Assembly: GCA_020445405.1 (NCBI GenBank)
Contig: JAGRGQ010000036.1
Location: forward strand, 1-39,136
Length of the DNA stretch: 39,136 nt
DNA from: Gammaproteobacteria bacterium
GTDB lineage: Bacteria; Pseudomonadota; Gammaproteobacteria; Chromatiales; Chromatiaceae
Reading direction: 5' to 3'
The translations under genes were made by a program, and so were the position numbers. A model generated the notes under the pieces. That model did not search any database and was not told where the DNA came from. It was given only the letters and a program-made list of their open reading frames with translations. Positions 28,272 to 35,824 of this stretch are shown here, one piece after another (within the stretch, counting starts at the first letter, position 1; the number at the start of each line of letters is the position of its first letter).

Positions 28272-29090
28272 ATGTCCGACACAGCCTCTGCGGCACTTGC
28301 TTTCTCATCCCTGGCCCCGCCGGATCGGGCGGCTTTCCCGATCGCGTACGATCCGGCTGCCGGTGCATCGGCTGCGTATGGCGCCGAATCTTACGGTATG
28401 GGTGTGCGGATGCTGGAACAGTTACAGTCACTGGTGGACGCCGGCGGTCCGGTGGTGCTGGTTCTGCTGCTGCTATCGACTGTCGCGCTGGCTGTGGTAC
28501 TGCTCAAATGGTGGCAGTTCTCGCGCCTGCGGGTGGAGTCCCTGAGCGCGGTAAATGCGGCGCTTGCCCACTGGTTGAAGCGTGAAACCGGCGCCGCCAT
28601 CGCCCGACTCGAGGATCAGCGCCAGCCAACCGCCCGCCTGGTTCATCTTGCATTGATCAATCTGCAGCAACCCGCTATCAACCCGGCTGAATTGCGCGAA
28701 GAGTTGACCCGGGTTGCCAGCGCGTACCTGGAGGAGCTGCGCAGCCATCTTCGCACCCTGGAAGTCATCGCCACACTGAGCCCGCTGCTGGGTCTGCTCG
28801 GAACGGTCCTGGGGATGATCGAGGCTTTCCAGCAGCTGGAAATATCCGGGAATCAGATCGACCCGGGGATCCTCTCCGGGGGAATCTGGCAGGCACTGTT
28901 AACCACAGCGCTGGGGTTGAGTATCGCCATCCCGACGGTACTCGCCCACAGTTGGCTGGAACGCAGAGTGGATCGTTGCCGCCATAACATGGAAGACGCC
29001 GTAACCCGGGTCTTTACGCGGGATCTGCTGCGGGAGGGATCCGCCGGCAGAGCGGAACAGCGGACGGCAATGGCGAAAAATGCGGTTTGA
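28272..29090 (+). CDS. exbB: ExbB/TolQ-family proton channel subunit
   Basis: The channel component of an ExbB-ExbD motor that uses the proton gradient to energise TonB. The 272 residues have about 45 unusual Ala/Pro-rich residues first. TM1 (about 60-80, VVLVLLLLSTVALAVVLL), a cytoplasmic helical stretch, and TM2-TM3 (about 165-225) follow. The family motif ATLSPLLGLLGTVLGMI and the pore-lining ALLTTALGLSIAIPT are present. The ATG has a strong AAGGAG at 7 nt, supporting the N-terminal extension; a start at residue 42 or 46 would give a conventional length. It overlaps the next gene by 11 nt. Confidence 0.9.
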   Translation: MSDTASAALAFSSLAPPDRAAFPIAYDPAAGASAAYGAESYGMGVRMLEQLQSLVDAGGPVVLVLLLLSTVALAVVLLKWWQFSRLRVESLSAVNAALAHWLKRETGAAIARLEDQRQPTARLVHLALINLQQPAINPAELREELTRVASAYLEELRSHLRTLEVIATLSPLLGLLGTVLGMIEAFQQLEISGNQIDPGILSGGIWQALLTTALGLSIAIPTVLAHSWLERRVDRCRHNMEDAVTRVFTRDLLREGSAGRAEQRTAMAKNAV

Positions 29091-29481
29091 ACTCCCCTCT
29101 GTCCGGAAAAATCGCCTGGTGAGCATGACGCCCCTGATCGACGTGGTGTTCATCCTGCTGCTGTTTTTCATGCTGGTTTCAAATTTTCAGCAGTGGCGGG
29201 CGATGCCGCTGCAACTGTCCGGACAAAACAACGGTCCGACGGAGCGCGAACAGAGCTTCAGCGTTGTTATCCGTCAGGATGGCGGGTTGGAGTTGAACAA
29301 CATTCCGATTGCGCTGGAAACGCTGACCGCAACTCTGAAAAGGCAGATTGCGGACGGCATCGATCCGAACGTACTGATCGCAGCCTCCGAGTCGACAGGT
29401 CTGCAGACACTGGTCCATGTCATTGACAGCATATCGGCCGCGGGCATCGACCAGATCACTCTCGGCGGTACGCTGCCATGA
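29080..29481 (+). CDS. exbD: ExbD-family protein 1 (with membrane Asp)
   Basis: ExbD partner of the proton-driven motor: one N-terminal membrane helix (about residues 15-38) and a periplasmic domain. The essential membrane aspartate is present (Asp21 in MTPLIDVVFILLLFFML). The 133 residues match the family. It overlaps exbB by 11 nt and the second exbD by 4 nt (ATGA), so the three are translationally coupled. Confidence 0.9.
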   Translation: MRFELPSVRKNRLVSMTPLIDVVFILLLFFMLVSNFQQWRAMPLQLSGQNNGPTEREQSFSVVIRQDGGLELNNIPIALETLTATLKRQIADGIDPNVLIAASESTGLQTLVHVIDSISAAGIDQITLGGTLP

Positions 29482-29897
29482 AATTCCCCTGTGGTGAGCG
29501 ACGACGCAAACATGACGACCATCTGATTCCATTGATCAACGTGGTATTTTTAATGCTGATTTTTTTCATGGTAATCGGGCGCATTGCACCCCCGGATCTG
29601 TTTCAGATCAGGCCGCCGGTGTCACAAAGCCAACAGCGGGAAAGCGATAAAGATGTCACCATTCTCGTATCCAGGGACGGTTCGCTGGCAGTCGATGACA
29701 CCCCGGTGACGCTGGAAACACTGATACCCGCGCTGCAGCTGTCACTCGACAACGCCCGGCGCAAGCAGGGGGGCACAGCGGGGATCCGCGTCAAAGCGGA
29801 CGCCGCGCTCACAGCGGGCCAGCTGATGTCCATTCTGAAACGGCTGCGGGATAGCGGCAATGCAAAGGTACGGCTGCTGACCTGGTCTGACCGCTAG
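29478..29897 (+). CDS. ExbD-family protein 2 with Asn in place of the membrane Asp
   Basis: A second ExbD-like protein of 139 residues, coupled to the first by ATGA. It has the same layout: a charged N-terminus, a membrane helix (about 16-38) and a periplasmic domain with VSRDGSLAVDD. The position of the essential Asp in ExbD/TolR is Asn21 here (LIPLINVVFLMLIFFM), encoded AAC. ExbD works as a dimer inside an ExbB pentamer (family knowledge), so this may be a non-protonatable partner in a mixed dimer. It could also be a paralogue with another role. Confidence 0.85.
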   Translation: MKFPCGERRRKHDDHLIPLINVVFLMLIFFMVIGRIAPPDLFQIRPPVSQSQQRESDKDVTILVSRDGSLAVDDTPVTLETLIPALQLSLDNARRKQGGTAGIRVKADAALTAGQLMSILKRLRDSGNAKVRLLTWSDR

Positions 29898-29945
29898 CCC
29901 GGACTTTTCAACAGAGCGAGGACTCATGTTCGGAAAATATAAGCG

Positions 29946-30131
29946 ATGAAACAAATCCGTGTCAGCATGGAACTGCGTGCGCCGGGCCTGCACACTGCCC
30001 TGTTCGGTTTATTGCCCAATTCGCCTTCGCGTTTTGCCCGACCCGCCGAAAGCCGGAGTTACGGCGGCATCATTTCGGACGATCGAACCAACCGCCATGT
30101 CGGATTCAGCAAATTTTCCAAATCCCTGTGA
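29946..30131 (+). CDS. Possible small protein between exbD2 and tonB (uncertain)
   Basis: A 61-codon frame (MKQIRVSMELRAPGLHTALF at its start) fills most of the 29898-30144 gap. Its ATG overlaps the stop of a 7-codon frame (29926-29949, MFGKYKR), which has GCGAGGA just upstream, so translational coupling is possible. I recognise no domain, no signal peptide and no membrane helix. It may be real, or a leftover of a disrupted sequence in a gap that otherwise has no known function. Confidence 0.25.
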   Translation: MKQIRVSMELRAPGLHTALFGLLPNSPSRFARPAESRSYGGIISDDRTNRHVGFSKFSKSL

Positions 30132-30144
30132 GGACCGCGGGACG

Positions 30145-31044
30145 ATGAAGTTCGGACGCCGGCATTGGTCAATTGCGCTGCTGGTGGCGGCGATTCTCCA
30201 GCTGGTGTTGGCCGCCGCACTGTTTCGCCCGCACGCAGAGCGAATTGCCGGCAGAGACGGTGGCGTGGAGATATGGATAGGATCCAGCCGGAACGAGGTT
30301 GGCGGAAGAGAGGAACCGAAAACCGTCGCGGCGGGGGAAACCGTGCCGCGCTCACCATCCCCGGCTCAGGCGCGGAACCTGTCCCCGGCTGCCGCGGAAC
30401 CGGCTTCTGGCGGGACTGACCCACTAGCGGACATCAGCGAGTCCGACAACGTTGCGATAGCCTCACCTCCGCCCGAATCGGCGCCCACCCCGTCAGTCTT
30501 TCCCGATTCGGTTGCGCAGAGGCGAAGCCGGCCTGGTCTTCAGTCGGGAACAAACCCGCCGGAAGAGAGTGCGCGGCGCCGGCAAACAGCAGGCAGGACC
30601 ACGACAGCGCAATCGGGGACCGCCCAATCGAAATCCGACGGCGGGGAGACAACACAGACGACCGCATTACCGGCATCGGAAAAACGGGATATCGCAGGCG
30701 AACAGGCCCGGACCGGGGCGACCGCTTCGAATCGCGGTCCGGATATCCCGGCGGACGTTTCACCCGACTATTATCGCAAACTCGCTGCCTGGCTGGAAAA
30801 ACACAAACGTTACCCCCTGCGGGCCATTCAGCGCCGCCAGCAGGGCGTGGTCAGAGTGTCGTTCAGGATCGACCGTATGGGCAATCTGCTTTCCCGCGAG
30901 ATCGTCAGCAGTTCCGGCTACCGCCTGTTGGACGAGGCAGCCGATTCGCTGCTGTTGCGGGCTTCGCCAATGCCCGGAATTCCCGGTCAGTCGACGGCTC
31001 AGGTACTGGAGTTGATCGTGCCCATCAAATACGCGCTAAACTGA
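30145..31044 (+). CDS. tonB: TonB-family energy transducer
   Basis: Links the ExbB/ExbD motor to outer-membrane receptors. The 300 residues have an N-terminal anchor (about 10-30, IALLVAAILQLVLAAALF) and a long disordered periplasmic linker (30-205) rich in Ala, Ser, Thr, Gly and Arg, not the Pro-Lys/Pro-Glu repeats of E. coli TonB. A C-terminal TonB domain follows (about 208-298: YYRKLAAWLEKHKRYPLRA, GVVRVSFRIDRMGNLL, LLDEAADSLLLRASPMPGI). The ATG at 30145 directly before the hydrophobic anchor is preferred; the frame is open further upstream to 29959. No TonB-dependent receptor lies in the window. Confidence 0.88.
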   Translation: MKFGRRHWSIALLVAAILQLVLAAALFRPHAERIAGRDGGVEIWIGSSRNEVGGREEPKTVAAGETVPRSPSPAQARNLSPAAAEPASGGTDPLADISESDNVAIASPPPESAPTPSVFPDSVAQRRSRPGLQSGTNPPEESARRRQTAGRTTTAQSGTAQSKSDGGETTQTTALPASEKRDIAGEQARTGATASNRGPDIPADVSPDYYRKLAAWLEKHKRYPLRAIQRRQQGVVRVSFRIDRMGNLLSREIVSSSGYRLLDEAADSLLLRASPMPGIPGQSTAQVLELIVPIKYALN

Positions 31045-31125
31045 CGCCGGATTTTCCAAATCCTGCATTTGCCCACTTATGGATAGGCGCTGCAACCATA
31101 CAGTTGTTTTTCCGGAGGAACGCCC

Positions 31126-31884
31126 TTGCTGATTCGCCGGTTGCTGCTTTGCCTGGTCGCTGTTCTCGCGCTTTCCGGCTGCGGGACCGTACCCGTGTAC
31201 AAGGTTCATTACCGGCTGCTTGAGGATCAGACCGGGCAGATGCCCGCGGGCAACACACTGCTGCTACCGCTCGATATCAAGGTCAAGGAGATGACCACAG
31301 GCGGTATCACTGAAGTGGTGCCTGCGTGGACCGACACGGCAGTCGACAACTTCAATACCTCGATCGGCCGCTCGAAAACGGCATTGTTCCTGGACCTGGT
31401 GCGATTGGAATCCACAACACTGACAACACAGGAATCACAACTGCTGGACCAGCATCTGGCGCTGAATGAGACCGTGGTCGGTTCCGCAATCGGCGTAACC
31501 GGCATTTTGGGTGGCGCTGCATGGTCCCACAAGAGCGAACATTTTGATTACAGTATCGGACCGGGCCTGTCGTTTCTGATAGCGAAAACTGGCGCCGATA
31601 AGGCGCTGGTGCTGACCGGTGAGGATGTGCGCAGTTCCAGCGGCCGTAAGGCGGCGTTTATAGCACTTGCCATGTTCGGTGTCGGAATCCCGCTCGGCCA
31701 TACCGTCACTGTGGCCGATATCATCGATCTGCGCAGCGGAGACATACTCTGGATGAACTACCACGTCAGCATGGCTGATATCGGTTACCTGACACCGGAC
31801 CATACGGACGAGATACTGCAGGCGCTGTTCAAGGACTACCCGGGGGTGGAGCAGTACCGGGAATGGCTATCTTCGAAAAAGTAA
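31126..31884 (+). CDS. Hypothetical lipoprotein
   Basis: I do not recognise a named family. The 252 residues begin with a lipoprotein signal peptide with lipobox LSGC (Cys19). The mature part has strand-rich sequence and a Gly-rich hydrophobic stretch (SAIGVTGILGGAAW) and ends YREWLSSKK. The start is the TTG at 31126, supported by GGAGGA 6 nt upstream and the signal peptide. It lies 81 nt after tonB and 6 nt before the M48 protease gene. It probably acts at the outer membrane or periplasm. Confidence 0.75.
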   Translation: MLIRRLLLCLVAVLALSGCGTVPVYKVHYRLLEDQTGQMPAGNTLLLPLDIKVKEMTTGGITEVVPAWTDTAVDNFNTSIGRSKTALFLDLVRLESTTLTTQESQLLDQHLALNETVVGSAIGVTGILGGAAWSHKSEHFDYSIGPGLSFLIAKTGADKALVLTGEDVRSSSGRKAAFIALAMFGVGIPLGHTVTVADIIDLRSGDILWMNYHVSMADIGYLTPDHTDEILQALFKDYPGVEQYREWLSSKK

Positions 31885-31890
31885 TCAGCG

Positions 31891-33045
31891 ATGCAGCGAT
31901 TATATCTCAACTGTCTGTACCTGCTATTGGCAGGCTGCCTGTCGGCCGCCGGTTGTCAGGGCAGCGCCGTGCGCACGCTCGAACATGACCGGGACACGGG
32001 GCGATTGACCGAAGACGAAGCGCGCCTCTGGTATGCAGCAAATGAGCTGGACAGGACCTTGCAGAACAAGGGGGTGGTCTATGTCGATGAAAACCTCAAC
32101 CGATACCTGCAATCTCTTGCCGGAACACTTTATCCGGAGTTTGCCGGAACGGTAAAACTCCATGCTCTGGATGCGCCTGAACTGAACGCTTTCGCGCTCC
32201 CCAACGGCAGTGTTTACCTCAATCTCGGCCTGATCGCCCGTATGGAAAACGAAGCTCAGCTGGCCACGGTTGTCGCCCATGAACTATCACACTACAAGTT
32301 CCAGCACGGATTGAAACAGCGCCATGCCACCGATACCGCAGCGGTGGCCGGCTGGGCGGTAACGATATTTACCGGGATTCCTCTGTCGGGACAGCTGGTC
32401 GCACTTGGTGCAATGTCGGGATACTCGCAGGAGGCGGAACGCGAAGCGGACCGGGAGGGGTTTAAGCGAATCTCCGCGCACGGCTATGCTCCCGCAGAAT
32501 CGGTGAGAGTGTTCGAGATCATGCGGGCTGAAGCCAAAGCGTTGGGGACTAATGATCCCTGGCTCTATTCCAGCCACCCCAGGCTGACCGAACGCATAGA
32601 GACGATGCAATCCCTGGTCTCGCAGCATGCGGTCGCCAGCGGCAGGAGATACAGCGACAGATTTGCCGCGGCCACGACCGGCCTCCGGGCACGGCTGCTG
32701 GAAAAATATCTGGCGGCTCACCAATATAAGCAGTTGATTCACGTTCTGGAGGATGGCGCAATAAGGCAGAGATACCCCGCGCATGCGGCGTACTATCTGG
32801 GAGAAGCCTACCGCCAGCGCGCCGAAGAGGGAGATTCTGACAAGGCGCAAGCCGCCTATCTGAATGCGATAGAAAAAGCACCCCGCTTTGCCCCCGCTTA
32901 TCGCGCCCTTGGGATAATGCGCATGCAACAGGGGGCAAATTCAGAAGCTTTGCGCTATTTCGAAAGCTATCTGGAACTTGAACCCGATGCCGCTGATATC
33001 AAGTATATTCAGCTGTACAAGCGCAGGTTGATGGAGCAGCCATGA
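31891..33045 (+). CDS. M48-family metalloprotease lipoprotein with TPR-like tail
   Basis: A periplasmic zinc protease of the BepA/LoiP kind (M48). The 384 residues start with a lipoprotein signal (LLAGC or AAGC). The catalytic zinc site is HELSHYKFQHG (about residue 130) and the third ligand lies in EAEREADREGF. Downstream, residues 255-380 are helical repeats (AAYLNAIEKAPRFAPAYRALG) of TPR type. BepA-type proteases degrade misassembled outer-membrane proteins, which would suit the neighbouring TonB system, though this link is inference. The start ATG follows GCG without a clear ribosome-binding site. It overlaps the next gene by 4 nt. Confidence 0.86.
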   Translation: MQRLYLNCLYLLLAGCLSAAGCQGSAVRTLEHDRDTGRLTEDEARLWYAANELDRTLQNKGVVYVDENLNRYLQSLAGTLYPEFAGTVKLHALDAPELNAFALPNGSVYLNLGLIARMENEAQLATVVAHELSHYKFQHGLKQRHATDTAAVAGWAVTIFTGIPLSGQLVALGAMSGYSQEAEREADREGFKRISAHGYAPAESVRVFEIMRAEAKALGTNDPWLYSSHPRLTERIETMQSLVSQHAVASGRRYSDRFAAATTGLRARLLEKYLAAHQYKQLIHVLEDGAIRQRYPAHAAYYLGEAYRQRAEEGDSDKAQAAYLNAIEKAPRFAPAYRALGIMRMQQGANSEALRYFESYLELEPDAADIKYIQLYKRRLMEQP

Positions 33046-33596
33046 AACAGTTGTTGCCGCTGCTAGTGCTGCCGCTGCTTGTATTTGGCTGCGCCGGTCA
33101 ATGGATAAAGATTGACGAAAACCGCCAACTGTACCAATCCGACCGATATACGGTTAACCTGCCGCTGGGCTGGGTGAGTTTGTCTATTGGCGATGTGATT
33201 ACCGTTACCCGTGACGGACCTGAAATTCAGAAAATCAGGTTGCGGGCGAGCACCCACGATGATGCCTTCAAGACTATCGGGGAAAAGTCGAGCGGCGGTA
33301 TGTTACCCACCGAACTGGCCGAACTGTTCATCGCGGAGTTGAAAAAGGAGGACAGTGAAGGACTACCCAGCCTGACCGTTTTGAGCAACGAACCGGTCAG
33401 CATAGCCGGGCAGGACGCTTTCCGTATTCACGCCTCCTATCTGACATCGAATGGTTTGAAATACGAATTACTGGCAGTCGGATTCGTCACGCAGAAATAT
33501 CTCTACGTCGTCAGCTACACGGCGCCCGCATTGGTCTTTTTCCAGCGAAACAGAGAGACCTACGAACAGCTCCTCACCAGCCTTAAACCCGTCTGA
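33042..33596 (+). CDS. Hypothetical lipoprotein (third gene of the set)
   Basis: 184 residues with lipobox VFGC (Cys17) after a short hydrophobic stretch, then a mature alpha/beta domain beginning SDRYTVNLPLGWVSLSIGD and ending YEQLLTSLKPV. The pattern resembles PsbP/DUF1795-like envelope proteins, but I cannot name the family with confidence. It starts within the stop of the M48 gene (ATGA), so it is coupled to it. It converges on the RRM gene over a 162-nt gap with a stem-loop. Confidence 0.75.
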   Translation: MKQLLPLLVLPLLVFGCAGQWIKIDENRQLYQSDRYTVNLPLGWVSLSIGDVITVTRDGPEIQKIRLRASTHDDAFKTIGEKSSGGMLPTELAELFIAELKKEDSEGLPSLTVLSNEPVSIAGQDAFRIHASYLTSNGLKYELLAVGFVTQKYLYVVSYTAPALVFFQRNRETYEQLLTSLKPV

Positions 33597-33696
33597 GAAC
33601 AGAACAGCCGTAAACAAAGACGTGCTTTTTCGCTGCAGTTCAGCGAGGGATGCAGCTTAAATTAGCAATTGCCGAACCACTGCAGTCAGGGATGGA

Positions 33697-33727
33697 GCGG
33701 AAGGCAGAGACTCTCCCCCCCTTCCGC
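33697..33727. terminator. Stem-loop in the convergent gap (weak terminator)
   Basis: GCGGAAGG (33697-33704) and CCTTCCGC (33720-33727) form a perfect 8-bp stem with a 15-nt loop between convergent genes. No U-tract follows on either strand, so any terminator role is uncertain. Confidence 0.35.
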
Positions 33728-33758
33728 CCGGTCATCCGTCGGAACTATAAGACAGGTT

Positions 33759-34031
33759 CTAGTATCTGGGCCTGCGTTGAGGACGATCCCCTCTGGGTTT
33801 GGCCTGATTCACCTTGATATTTCTTCCTTTGAAAGGGCTTTCGTTCAGCGCTTTGATCGCTGCGTCCGCTTCAGCGTTATTTCTCATTTCAACAAAGCCG
33901 AATCCCTTTGACTGGCCTGAAATTTTGTCGCTTATCAGTGTGGCACTGGTTACTTCTCCAAATTCCGAAAATGCGGCTCTCAATTCATCCTCGGTAACGC
34001 TGTAAGGCAGGTTTCCAACATAGATATTCAT
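33759..34031 (-). CDS. RNA-binding protein with one RRM domain
   Basis: A small RNA-recognition-motif protein of 90 residues. RNP2 is IYVGNL (residues 3-8) and RNP1 is KGFGFVEM, in the right order and spacing. The tail is basic and Arg/Pro-rich (KPRGDRPQRRPRY). Bacterial RRM proteins of this size are often stress- or cold-responsive RNA binders, with post-transcriptional roles (family knowledge). The leader upstream is long and carries a palindrome. Exact targets are unknown. Confidence 0.92.
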   Translation of the reverse strand: MNIYVGNLPYSVTEDELRAAFSEFGEVTSATLISDKISGQSKGFGFVEMRNNAEADAAIKALNESPFKGRNIKVNQAKPRGDRPQRRPRY

Positions 34032-34640
34032 GCATCTTCCTCAGTCTTGTGCGTTGATTGGGAATTGGGTTACCGAAAACCAAGCGCACAAAATGTTCGA
34101 TAACGGAAGCCGAAAATCGGCCGGTTCGTAAGTGGCACTGACGCAAACAAAATCCCTCCTTTGGGGGCAGCCACAATCCCCTGAAATCTGGCGCCTCTGG
34201 AGAAACCTTACCCCATGGGGCAGCGGAACGGAAACCTGCCGGACCCCCTGCTCCGGTGCTGCGCTTATTTTCGCATGGTTTCGAGATAAGCGCATATCGA
34301 ATTATCCGTCAAGGGATCACCATTTCCGGCAGCGACAGGTAAGCCCGGATGCCGGTCCGCTCTTTTTTCCCATCCATCCGCATATTTCGTGCATCGCACA
34401 ACGCAGCGGCACGTTGGCAACGTCGAATGTCCCGGCAGTCCCGCCACTGCTGCCCGGCGGAACAAAACCTCTTTTTTACGCATATCGCCGTACCGGAGAA
34501 GAAGTCCCCGGTACCGCGGCCCGGGAAGTCGAACAACCGTTTGCAAACCGGGCCGGCGGACCGGTCGTCACCGAAACTTTCCATGGAAAACAGAAAAATT
34601 CACTGCGATACTTCACGCTGGCTAAAAAGAAGCGTTCCCG
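34032..34640. other. 609-nt region: probable long leader of the RRM gene
   Basis: No convincing gene in any frame. On the minus strand, upstream of the RRM gene: a TTGACG/TTATCT pair with 17-nt spacing (34284-34312; the -10 is poor), an inverted repeat at 34260-34294, a GCCGA hairpin at 34109-34121, and AAAGGAGGG (34154-34162) before a TTG-started 26-codon frame (34070-34150). If transcription starts near 34277 the leader is about 245 nt. From 34320 to 34640 I see nothing specific. Confidence 0.35.
34260..34294. promoter_or_regulatory. Inverted repeat upstream of the RRM gene
   Basis: TGCGCTTAT (34260-34268) and ATAAGCGCA (34286-34294) are perfect 9-bp inverted arms separated by 17 nt. The right arm overlaps a candidate minus-strand -10 (TTATCT). 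It may be an operator or an RNA hairpin. No second copy was noticed in the window. Confidence 0.4.
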
Positions 34641-35369
34641 ATGCTACTCAACAGACTTGACAGGCAGACATCCAAAGGCATGTGCGCCCTCCGCATCTCA
34701 ATGCTGACGGTCTGTTTGCAATCGGCATCCGGCGGCGCCGCCGAAGCCGCCGCCCCGTGCGACAACCCGAACCTATTGGTGCTGGCTCAGACCCGTGAAC
34801 TCCACCAGGAAGTGTGCACCGCAGCGGAACTCGCACTCGAATTTCTATCCCGCTACGGGCTGCAGGTAAAACATCCGATTCGGATAAATATCGTCGGGCA
34901 ACCGCTCGACAACCTGACCTACTCCGCCTACGGCAGCTATGACAGCCGCAGTGATCTGGTACAGGTTATGTCGCCGCAGTCAATCCATCAGACCGCGTCG
35001 GCACCGAAAGTAAACTATCAACCCCTCGACCGTACGCAGTACCGGGGCATCGTTGCCCATGAGGTGGCCCACGCCCTGATCCAGCAGAACAGCAAGGTTT
35101 TGCCACTGCCGCTGGGGACCGCTGCCCAGGAATATCTGGCTACGGTAACCCAACTGTCGATTCTGCCCCCGGCGACGATCGAACGGGTGATCCGTGCCGC
35201 CGATGTCGGGCCCTGGGAATCCGGTGACGTTATCAGCGGTGACTATATGGCCATGTCGCCGGAGCGCTTCGCGGTGAAATCCTATCTTCATTTTAACCGC
35301 CACCCGATGCCCGCAAAATTTATCGATGAACTGCTCAGGTCCAGATGGTTTTACGTGAATGTGGAGTAA
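34641..35369 (+). CDS. Exported protein with HExxH zinc-protease-like motif (DUF6639-like)
   Basis: 242 residues. The N-terminal region (about residues 14-36) looks like a signal peptide. The mature protein contains VAHEVAHALIQQ (about residue 140), the HExxH signature of zinc metallopeptidases. The next segment, LPLGTAAQEYLATVTQLS, has a Glu ~20 residues later, compatible with a gluzincin third ligand. It resembles the DUF6639 group from memory. Function and activity are not established. The start could also be the ATG at 34680. It is separated from the RRM gene by 609 nt, and its 3' end meets the decayed dctP frame on the other strand. Confidence 0.65.
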   Translation: MLLNRLDRQTSKGMCALRISMLTVCLQSASGGAAEAAAPCDNPNLLVLAQTRELHQEVCTAAELALEFLSRYGLQVKHPIRINIVGQPLDNLTYSAYGSYDSRSDLVQVMSPQSIHQTASAPKVNYQPLDRTQYRGIVAHEVAHALIQQNSKVLPLPLGTAAQEYLATVTQLSILPPATIERVIRAADVGPWESGDVISGDYMAMSPERFAVKSYLHFNRHPMPAKFIDELLRSRWFYVNVE

Positions 35370-35824
35370 TCGCGGAGAATCGGTTGCGATAGTTTTTCGA
35401 TCGAACCTCCCCGCCGTCTATCAACACGACCGCAGTCGACCCGCTGGGTTGCCAACTCGCGACCACGGTCGCGATGGATTTGAGATAGGTTCCAGCCATC
35501 CGGACGCGTAATCAGCGATCTCCGCGGCCATCGACCCGCCGCAGCCTGAATCAGCTGATCGCCGAACAACAGGCCGATCAACACCTGTTCATCGGTAAAC
35601 CGCTGCGAATCAGGAAAAAATTCAACCTCCACTCTGCCCGCCAGCCGCTCCTCGGCCAGCTTTTTGAACAGCAGGGCTCCCTGGCCTTTCGGGGTGTTCT
35701 CCCCCACCACGGGGGAAAACCGGAGCTTGACAGGTTCTGACAGAGTGTCCGCCAGTACGGCAGCATGCGCCACTAAAACCGACCACTACGAGATCGGTGC
35801 CGCCAATTTCCCTAAATTTTTCAT
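35351..35824 (-). pseudogene. Decayed TRAP solute-binding protein (dctP paralogue, N-terminal remnant)
   Basis: Reading from the ATG at 35822-35824 (AGAGGG lies 8 nt upstream) gives MKNLGKLAAPIS, a TAG stop, then in the same frame WSVLVAHAAVLADTLSEPVK and a TRAP-type SBP start: LRFSPVVGENTPKGQGALLF, EERLAGRVEVEFFP. This aligns with residues 24-90 of the intact DctP at 36206. Similarity ends near 35555, after which the frame (open to 35351) is unrelated. So the signal peptide carries a nonsense codon and about three quarters of the protein is missing. It is oriented away from the intact dctP, a divergent duplicate that decayed. Confidence 0.7.
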
